The position numbers were made by a program, and so were the translations under genes. The notes under the pieces are model-generated. The model did not search any database, was not told the origin of the DNA, and saw nothing but the letters and a program-made list of their open reading frames with translations. A stretch of 56,631 bases of DNA. It comes from Sulfurovum sp. (GTDB lineage Bacteria > Campylobacterota > Campylobacteria > Campylobacterales > Sulfurovaceae). Shown piece by piece: positions 50,681 to 56,631 of the stretch; the stretch's first letter is position 1, and each line of letters starts with the position of its first letter. The DNA lies in the NCBI GenBank assembly GCA_024637255.1, contig JAGXFO010000004.1:1-56631 (forward strand). Direction: 5' to 3'.

Positions 50681-53600
50681 TCATTTTTCCTCAGTCTTTT
50701 TCTCATAAAATTTTCTTAGCCATCTATCTGCAGGATTAATCATTCTATACATCACCGGCACCACAAGTAAAGTCAAAACCATAGAGCTCAAAAGTCCGCC
50801 TATGACGGCTATGGACATAGGGGCATTGGTTTCACTTCCTAGACCTGTACCCATCGCGAGTGGCAACATGGCAAAAATCATAGCAATTGTGGTCATCAAA
50901 ATAGGTCGTAGTCTTTTCTCGCCTGCTTCAATCAGGGCTTCATCGGCACTTTTTCCTTTAGCCATCGCTGAATTGGCAAAATCAACCAACAAGACAGCAT
51001 TTTTCCCTACCATTCCCATGAGGAGCATAAAGCCGATCATAACAAAGAGGCTAAACTGTTGTCCGCTAAAAAACAAAGCCAACATTACTCCTATGACACT
51101 CAGAGGAAGTGCTATCATAATAATAATAGGTTGAATAAGAGACTCATACAAGATAGCCAAAATGATAAACATTAAAATGACAGAAAGTCCAAGTGCAGCA
51201 CCAAAAGCCTGACCTGTTTTTACCATCTCTTCTGCAAATCCTGTAAATCTATAGGTCACCGTTGGAGGCAAAAGTTTATCTATAGCTTCTTTTGTATAGG
51301 CCACCGAACTACCCAAATCAAGACCAAACAAATCAGCATAGACAATGACTTGTCTTTGTCTATCAAAGTGGTTAATAGTCGCTAAGGCTGCACTGTTTGA
51401 AAAAGTAACCAAGCCATCAAGATAAACCAACTCTCCACTCTTTGTTCTAAGCTGTATCTTTTTAATATCTTCGATTGTAACTCTGTTCTCATCATCAAAT
51501 CTTAATGTAATATTATACTGTTTTCCTTTCTCTTCAAAATAAGAAATCTCCAAATCACTTGAAAATGCTGTTGAAACAGCAAAAGCTATATCTGAGGCAG
51601 AAATACCCAATCTGTTGGCATTTGTTCTTAAGATATTGATATCTATTTGAGGCTTACCATCATCCAAATTGGTATCCACATCCACAAACCCTTTTTTCTT
51701 TTTGAGGTGATCAGTCAAATTTTTTGTAGCCACTTTTAAATCATCAAATGAATCCGATTTCAAAACGATCTGGTATGGTACCGATACGCCCGTACCTTTG
51801 ATGTTTGGAATAGCAGCCACTGCAATAAACAGACCTTTCTTGTAAGGTTCCAACTCATTTCTAAAGTTTTGTACAATCTGCTCTTGCTTGATAGTTCTGT
51901 CTTTTCTGTCACTCAGCTTTACATAGATCACAGACTTATGCTTCTCTTGTGCGGTGTTATATCCTACGCTTAACGTTGTATACAATACATTTTCATTTTT
52001 ACGCACCACAGCTTCTATCGCTTTTGATTTCTTCACCATCTCCTCAAGTGACACACTAGGATCTGCTTTTATATGTATTTCAAATTCTGCCTTGTCCTCT
52101 TTTGGTATGAAGTCCATACCTATCTTGGGAAAAAGACTCAATGAAACAAAAAACCCTACAAAAACCACAATCAGCGTAATAATCTTAAATCGTAATACAA
52201 ATTTCAAAATGACTTCATAAAACTTTTCCAAGCCTTTAAAAAACGGTTCGGTCATATTGTAAAATTTACTCTCACCTTTGTGCAAGGTTCTTGCACTTAA
52301 ACTAGGGATAAAGCTCAAAGCAACAGCGTAAGAGATAATGACGGCAAACCCCACCGTCATCGCAAAGCTTTCGAAAAATTTACCTACAATACCGCTCATG
52401 AATGATACAGGGATGAATACGGCTAAAAGCATCGCAGAGATGGCCAAGATGGTAAATGCCATCTCTTTGGTTCCTTCTACTGCTGCTTCAAACCTGTCCA
52501 TGCCTGCTTCCATCTTTTTATAAATGTTTTCAATAACAACGATGGCATCATCAATAATAATACCTATCGCCAAAGTAAGCCCAATCAAAGTCATCTTGTT
52601 GAGCTCAAACCCCATATAGTTCATTAAAGCAAATGTACCGTAAATCGATGCAGGAATAGACAGGGCCGACACCAAGGTAATAGTTATGTTCCGTAAAAAG
52701 AAAAATATAATGATAATAGCCAAGAATGAGCCATAAATAAGATCAAACTGCACATGCTCCAACGAAGAAATGATAAAAGGAGAGGTATCATTGAGTATTT
52801 TTACTTCATATTTATCACCTGCCAATGCCACAAGCTCAGGAAGTGAATCTTTTACTTTTTGGACAATATCTATCGTATTGGTACCTGAAATTTTCTGTAC
52901 TTCGAGCATAACACCTTCAACGCCATCATAAGAAGCATAACTTTTTGCATCACTTAAACCATCTTCTATTCTAGCTATATCTTTAAGTCTAATGTTATCT
53001 TTAATCTTGATACTTTGAAGCTCCTCAATGCTTAGTGCATCGGCTTTTGTTTTCAACGTAAACTCTTTGGTTGATGAGATAAGTCTACCTCCACCAATTT
53101 TCACATTTTCGCTTGCAACAATTTTATTGAGCTCTTCTACCGTAATGCCAAATTTATTGAGTAAGTCCGGATCGGGATAAATTTTTATCTCTCTTTCTTT
53201 ATACCCAATAATATTGATAGCTCCCACGCCATTAATTTTTTCTATTTTTGGTTTCACTTTTTCATCTGCAAACAACATAAGATTTTTGATGCTGTCATTC
53301 TTGGCGGTTAGAAAGATATTGATTACCGAAGCCCCACCGATATCGAGCTTACTGACCAGTGGCATTTTCGCATCTTTGGGCAAGATGACTGCTGATACTT
53401 TATCTCTTACATCATTCGTTGCTTCACTGATATCCCGTTCCAAAAAGAACTTTACCATTACAACACTCACGCCCTCACTGCTGGTTGAAGTGATAGAATC
53501 CACACCTCCAATCCGTGAAATCGCCTCTTCAATCTTATCTGTCACCTGCGATTCAATGGTACTGGCCTCCGCTCCCGGATAAACAGTCTGAACTGTAACC

Positions 53601-53725
53601 ATAGGAAAATCAATATTGGGAAATAGTGCCGAAGGCATGGATTTAAAACTCATGAGTCCAAATATAAATAATGTCACTACGAACATTAGTGTCGTAATGG
53701 GTCTGTTTATTGCTGTTTTATACAT
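50681..53725 (-). CDS. RND efflux permease, HAE1 (AcrB/MexB-like) family
   Basis: A 1014-residue inner-membrane proton-driven pump with 12 helices and two large periplasmic loops. The TM4 proton relay is visible as GIIIDDAIVVIEN, and the second half has GFMLLMGMVGKNAVLLVDFA. The N-terminus PITTLMFVVTLFIFGLMSF and FPNIDFPMVTVQTVYPGA are characteristic. It forms a tripartite pump with the adaptor (53732) and TolC-type channel (54439). Substrates are likely hydrophobic drugs or solvents, not readable from sequence. Confidence 0.94.
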   Translation of the reverse strand: MYKTAINRPITTLMFVVTLFIFGLMSFKSMPSALFPNIDFPMVTVQTVYPGAEASTIESQVTDKIEEAISRIGGVDSITSTSSEGVSVVMVKFFLERDISEATNDVRDKVSAVILPKDAKMPLVSKLDIGGASVINIFLTAKNDSIKNLMLFADEKVKPKIEKINGVGAINIIGYKEREIKIYPDPDLLNKFGITVEELNKIVASENVKIGGGRLISSTKEFTLKTKADALSIEELQSIKIKDNIRLKDIARIEDGLSDAKSYASYDGVEGVMLEVQKISGTNTIDIVQKVKDSLPELVALAGDKYEVKILNDTSPFIISSLEHVQFDLIYGSFLAIIIIFFFLRNITITLVSALSIPASIYGTFALMNYMGFELNKMTLIGLTLAIGIIIDDAIVVIENIYKKMEAGMDRFEAAVEGTKEMAFTILAISAMLLAVFIPVSFMSGIVGKFFESFAMTVGFAVIISYAVALSFIPSLSARTLHKGESKFYNMTEPFFKGLEKFYEVILKFVLRFKIITLIVVFVGFFVSLSLFPKIGMDFIPKEDKAEFEIHIKADPSVSLEEMVKKSKAIEAVVRKNENVLYTTLSVGYNTAQEKHKSVIYVKLSDRKDRTIKQEQIVQNFRNELEPYKKGLFIAVAAIPNIKGTGVSVPYQIVLKSDSFDDLKVATKNLTDHLKKKKGFVDVDTNLDDGKPQIDINILRTNANRLGISASDIAFAVSTAFSSDLEISYFEEKGKQYNITLRFDDENRVTIEDIKKIQLRTKSGELVYLDGLVTFSNSAALATINHFDRQRQVIVYADLFGLDLGSSVAYTKEAIDKLLPPTVTYRFTGFAEEMVKTGQAFGAALGLSVILMFIILAILYESLIQPIIIMIALPLSVIGVMLALFFSGQQFSLFVMIGFMLLMGMVGKNAVLLVDFANSAMAKGKSADEALIEAGEKRLRPILMTTIAMIFAMLPLAMGTGLGSETNAPMSIAVIGGLLSSMVLTLLVVPVMYRMINPADRWLRKFYEKKTEEK

Positions 53726-53731
53726 AGGTAC

Positions 53732-54442
53732 CTACTTCGCATCAGGAGTACTGATATACCCCTCTCCAAATAATCCAACAACAAAATCTTTTGCTTCAAC
53801 TTCAGCTTTGATCTTTCTATTGGTGCTGTTCGCAAATGGATATACCTTTGAAATTTTTCCTTTATAAAGGGTTTTATCGCCATCTACCGTATAAGTGAAC
53901 ACCTGTCCTGCCTTGATACCTTTCCAATACTTTTGATCAAATTCTAAAACCAATTTTCTTTCGTGTAAACTCTCAATTTTAAAAATCGTGCGTAACATTG
54001 CCCCACTTACGGCATCTCCAACCTCAACACTCTTCTCATAAATAATGCCATCAAAAGGTGCCTTCAGAATCGTTTTGTCCAATTGTGCTTGCTGATAATA
54101 CACTTGGGCCTTTGCATTTTCAAGTTTGAACGCATAGTCATCTAGTTTAGATGCATCTATGAGCTGTCTCACCTTCATCTGTCTTTCATATTCTTTTTTG
54201 CTATATTTCAAAGAAATGTTAGCAATATTCAAAGATGCTTTGAGATCATCGTTTTGCAACTGTGCAAGTATGTCATCTTCTTTAACCACTGTTGTAACAT
54301 CAACCAAAACATCATTCACTATACCGCTGCCGGTAAATGCCAAGTTGGCATTCTGCTTTGCCTCAACACTAAAAGTAGCATACACTTCAGTAGCCTGTAT
54401 GTTCAATGTCAGCAACATCAAGCCTAAAATCATTTTTTTCAT
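53732..54442 (-). CDS. RND periplasmic adaptor, short form
   Basis: A 236-residue membrane-fusion protein with a signal peptide (MILGLMLLTLNIQA). The lipoyl motif FTGSGIVNDVLVDVTTVVKE is followed by a coiled-coil hairpin and the second lipoyl half ILKAPFDGIIYEKSVEVGDA. At 236 residues it is well below the usual 350 or more, lacking most of the C-terminal membrane-proximal domain. It lies six bases before the permease and overlaps tolC by four. Confidence 0.85.
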   Translation of the reverse strand: MKKMILGLMLLTLNIQATEVYATFSVEAKQNANLAFTGSGIVNDVLVDVTTVVKEDDILAQLQNDDLKASLNIANISLKYSKKEYERQMKVRQLIDASKLDDYAFKLENAKAQVYYQQAQLDKTILKAPFDGIIYEKSVEVGDAVSGAMLRTIFKIESLHERKLVLEFDQKYWKGIKAGQVFTYTVDGDKTLYKGKISKVYPFANSTNRKIKAEVEAKDFVVGLFGEGYISTPDAK

Positions 54443-55686
54443 CGTATAAACTCCTTAGGGTTTTTCCCTGCATAATAATAATAAATCGATTTACTAATTT
54501 CGTAATCATAAAGTGTCTCTTGGTATCGTGCTTGTGTGAGCGTTCTTTCTGCGAGCGCATCAAGGTAAGCAATGTTATCAGACAAACCTGCTTCAAATTT
54601 TTGCAGCATAACCCCATACGTACTTTTTACAGCCTTTAATGCGCTATTTGCACTTTTGAGTTTAGTGCGCATCGTTTGCAAACTTTTCTGAGCGAGTTTG
54701 AAATTCATTATTTGTTCTTTTTTGGAATGCTCACTCTGAGAGAGTAATGCCATTTTTTGATACCTCACTGCCTCACTCTCCTTGCTCATCTTCCCGTTAT
54801 CGAAGAGACGCATATTCACAGAAAACATCAATTTATTTTGATGGTCAAGTAAAAAATTACCCTGATCAAATCCCGGGCTAGAAACAGTATCATCGAAATG
54901 CGATTTGGTATAGGTATCCGATACACTTACATGAGGCTCATATCCTGCGCTGATAGCATTGGCGTTCTCACCTACAGCATTAGCATTGGCCTGAAGTATT
55001 TTTGTGTTTTCAAAAACTTCAAATTGTATATTTTTAGGTTCTTTAAAATAATTATTTTTCAAATTTTTTGCAGATAAACCGCTAAGAAGCTCCAGGTTCT
55101 CTTCGCTTGTTGCCAACGCTAGTTTGGTATTGGCTATCGTATAATCATTATTATCATAGACTGCCCGAAGTTTATCGACCTCTTCGCTAGTAGAAAGTCC
55201 TGCTTCATTAAACTTTCCCACACGCCCTATTTGTGCATGAAGCTCATTGGACCGCTCCCCCAAAGCCTGAAGGATTGCTTTGAGTTTTTTTACATCATAA
55301 TAACGACGCACTATCTCAAGAATAACACTTTTCTCAAAAGCACTCTTTTCAAAAAGAGATGCTTCATGCTCAAAGTATTTTCCACGAAGCACTGCACTTT
55401 TCCTGCCCCCATCATAAAGTTCCATACCCAATGTTGCAAAAGCAGAAGAGACTTGCCCTGGGCTTACTATAGTAGCGGGAGATACATAGCTATGATTTGC
55501 CCCCATATCCACCGTTGGCCAATAGGCACTCTCCGCTGCATTTACCTCTTGTTGCTTTGCTTTGATATTCAGTTCTTTTGCTTTAATCAAACCATTGTGT
55601 GTATTGGCATGATTTATCAGCGTCTTCAAATCATAACTTTGTGCAAAAACGAACAAAGGCAAAGCCAAGTACAGTAAAATTTTCAT
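54439..55686 (-). CDS. TolC-type outer-membrane efflux protein
   Basis: A 415-residue protein with signal peptide MKILLYLALPLFVFA. It contains two TolC repeats: long helices with LKTLINHANTHNGLIKAKEL in the first half and a second set in SGLSDNIAYLDALAERTLTQ. The helix-barrel-helix arrangement fits an outer-membrane tunnel for the RND pump, and perhaps also for MacAB. The tetR gene ends one base upstream. Confidence 0.9.
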   Translation of the reverse strand: MKILLYLALPLFVFAQSYDLKTLINHANTHNGLIKAKELNIKAKQQEVNAAESAYWPTVDMGANHSYVSPATIVSPGQVSSAFATLGMELYDGGRKSAVLRGKYFEHEASLFEKSAFEKSVILEIVRRYYDVKKLKAILQALGERSNELHAQIGRVGKFNEAGLSTSEEVDKLRAVYDNNDYTIANTKLALATSEENLELLSGLSAKNLKNNYFKEPKNIQFEVFENTKILQANANAVGENANAISAGYEPHVSVSDTYTKSHFDDTVSSPGFDQGNFLLDHQNKLMFSVNMRLFDNGKMSKESEAVRYQKMALLSQSEHSKKEQIMNFKLAQKSLQTMRTKLKSANSALKAVKSTYGVMLQKFEAGLSDNIAYLDALAERTLTQARYQETLYDYEISKSIYYYYAGKNPKEFIR

Positions 55687-56280
55687 CTATCTTCCTTTTT
55701 CATTTTTTGGTAATAACATGTCTAAAAACATGTCTATCTCTTTTTTTACGCTAAAGTTACTTAAACGTGAATCTACTACTAGTCCTGTAGTAAACAACAC
55801 TAAGGAACTTGCAGAAATCAGGATCTCTTTATCTACTTCACCTGATTTCCTGCCCTCTTCCAAAATTTGATTTAAAATTATTATGAATTTATCTCTACAC
55901 TGTTCACTAAATACCAACATCTTCTCTGTTTCATTTACCAAAGAAATAGCCAGAAACTCTTTATAAATCATAAGATGTTTTCTATTTGATTCATCTTCGA
56001 AGAGAAGATAAAAAAAATGGAACAGTTTTTCTTTTGTAGTGCTGGTTACATCCAGCAACGCCAATAACTTCTTTTCGTGTTCTGCGATAAAAGTTGTAAT
56101 AATTTCAAAAACAATATCTTCTTTGTTATCAAAATACTCATATATCGTCCCTTTTCCTATACCTGCTGTTTTTGCTATTTGGGAGATGGTTAATTTGTTT
56201 ATCCCATGTTCCAATAGCAGTTCCCTGCAAGAAAGAGCAATATTTCTGCGTTTTTCTTCTTTGTTTATAATAATTGCCAT
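55687..56280 (-). CDS. TetR family transcriptional regulator
   Basis: A 197-residue repressor. The N-terminal helix-turn-helix is LTISQIAKTAGIGKGTIYEY then FDNKEDIV, and the C-terminal domain is the usual variable ligand-binding bundle. It heads the tolC-adaptor-RND operon, with tolC directly downstream. A perfect palindrome 16 bases before its ATG, over the promoter, is the likely operator, so it probably represses its own operon until an efflux substrate binds. Confidence 0.93.
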   Translation of the reverse strand: MAIIINKEEKRRNIALSCRELLLEHGINKLTISQIAKTAGIGKGTIYEYFDNKEDIVFEIITTFIAEHEKKLLALLDVTSTTKEKLFHFFYLLFEDESNRKHLMIYKEFLAISLVNETEKMLVFSEQCRDKFIIILNQILEEGRKSGEVDKEILISASSLVLFTTGLVVDSRLSNFSVKKEIDMFLDMLLPKNEKGR

Positions 56281-56295
56281 ACCTATCCTTCATTA

Positions 56296-56312
56296 TGACT
56301 GACCGTCAGTCA
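56296..56312. promoter_or_regulatory. TetR-family operator
   Basis: Perfect 8-bp half-sites TGACTGAC and GTCAGTCA around one base, just downstream of the minus-strand -10 box. This is the classic form of a TetR-type operator and covers the start of transcription. Confidence 0.8.
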
Positions 56313-56320
56313 ATGAAGTA

Positions 56321-56326
56321 ATTATA
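56321..56326 (-). promoter_or_regulatory. -10 element for tetR efflux operon
   Basis: TATAAT on the minus strand, about 10 bases before the operator and 40 before the tetR start. Confidence 0.5.
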
Positions 56327-56498
56327 ATATGTTTTTATTGAAACAAAGATGAATATATTTATAAACCCAAAATTTAAATCTGAAATGCAATTTTTTAAGG
56401 TCAAAAGAAAAAAGTTGTAATTTTTGGATTTGAAGAGGTTAAATGCTAAAGTTTCTTCTTTATCCTACCAAAGAAAGGAAGCGTATGTTTAAGATGCC

Positions 56499-56631
56499 TT
56501 AACCACCAAGGGTTACATCTTGTTCATTATACCAATTTAGGGCATTTGATAAATGCTCAGGTTTAAAGTCAGGCCAATAGTCATCTATAATATAAAAGTC
56601 AGAATAGACGGTTTGTAGCGGCAAAAATCCA
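56499..56631 (-). CDS. uppS: Undecaprenyl diphosphate synthase-like, C-terminal part (cut by window edge)
   Basis: On the minus strand the frame enters from the window edge and ends at a TAA (56501-56499). The visible 43 residues include VYSDFYIIDDYWPDFKPEHL and the tail NEQDVTLGG, which match the C-terminus of cis-prenyltransferases (UppS), where the WPDF motif is conserved. UppS makes the lipid carrier for peptidoglycan. Start and catalytic residues lie outside. From 56313 to 56498 I see no gene, only the efflux promoter region. Confidence 0.7.
   Translation of the reverse strand, partial: GFLPLQTVYSDFYIIDDYWPDFKPEHLSNALNWYNEQDVTLGG

Overview
The window looks like chromosome from a Campylobacterota (Epsilonproteobacteria) bacterium, most plausibly a Sulfurovum/Sulfurimonas-type marine or sediment organism. 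I infer this from low GC, -10-only TATAAT promoters, a Campylobacter/Helicobacter-like gene order (pyrD, M16 protease, dapA, SDR, pgsA; and tatD, mltD, rlpA, kdsC, lptC, lptA, engB, mrdA), a Campylobacterota-type porin and a split MacA/MacB exporter. No rRNA, tRNA, CRISPR array, phage or transposase gene was found.

Layout. 1-6.3 kb: tail of an outer-membrane protein, then pyrD, an M16 protease, dapA, a FabL-like enoyl reductase, pgsA and a major porin. 6.3-17.1 kb: an accessory region of lone genes and gene debris. It holds a lipoprotein gene broken by a stop codon, a DUF234-type protein, a secreted Gln/Arg-rich protein that appears to lack a normal start codon, two near-duplicate zinc-ribbon thioredoxins flanking an MtfA-type peptidase, two copies of the tail of a DUF2779-type gene, an RDD-ankyrin membrane protein bracketed by recurring palindromes, a free-standing copy of the DUF2130 C-terminal module fused to an SbcC-like tail, a hydrolase, and a DUF2130 / RhuM-Fic gene pair. 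17.1-23.1 kb: housekeeping genes (RNA methyltransferase, fabI, half-size asparaginase, hemF, a lipoprotein, queC, ybeY, a Ca/Na exchanger). 23.1-31.4 kb: an 11-gene minus-strand envelope operon (tatD to mrdA) that also carries hisB and an ArgA/ArgO-like acetyltransferase. 31.5-42.9 kb: a membrane-anchored HPt protein, recN-nadK, aspS, adk, a FadL-type transporter, a histone-deacetylase-like hydrolase, a SYLF protein and a radical SAM/SPASM gene beside a secreted unknown. 43.1-56.3 kb: a minus-strand export cluster (TetR regulator, TolC, adaptor and RND permease; MacA-MacB; a small ORF; MFS; PAP2 phosphatase; MMPL/RND protein). The window ends inside an uppS-like gene.

How they work together. 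Most of the window serves the cell envelope: fatty-acid enoyl reduction (FabI plus FabL-like), phosphatidylglycerophosphate synthesis (PgsA), Kdo and LPS transport (KdsC, LptC, LptA), peptidoglycan synthesis and turnover (MrdA, MltD, RlpA), outer-membrane entry (porin, FadL) and efflux. A perfect TetR-type operator sits at the promoter of the tetR-tolC-adaptor-RND operon and suggests autoregulated efflux. The accessory region is the least ordinary part: it mixes intact conflict-type genes (DUF2130, RhuM-Fic, DUF234) with several fragments of genes that were once full length.
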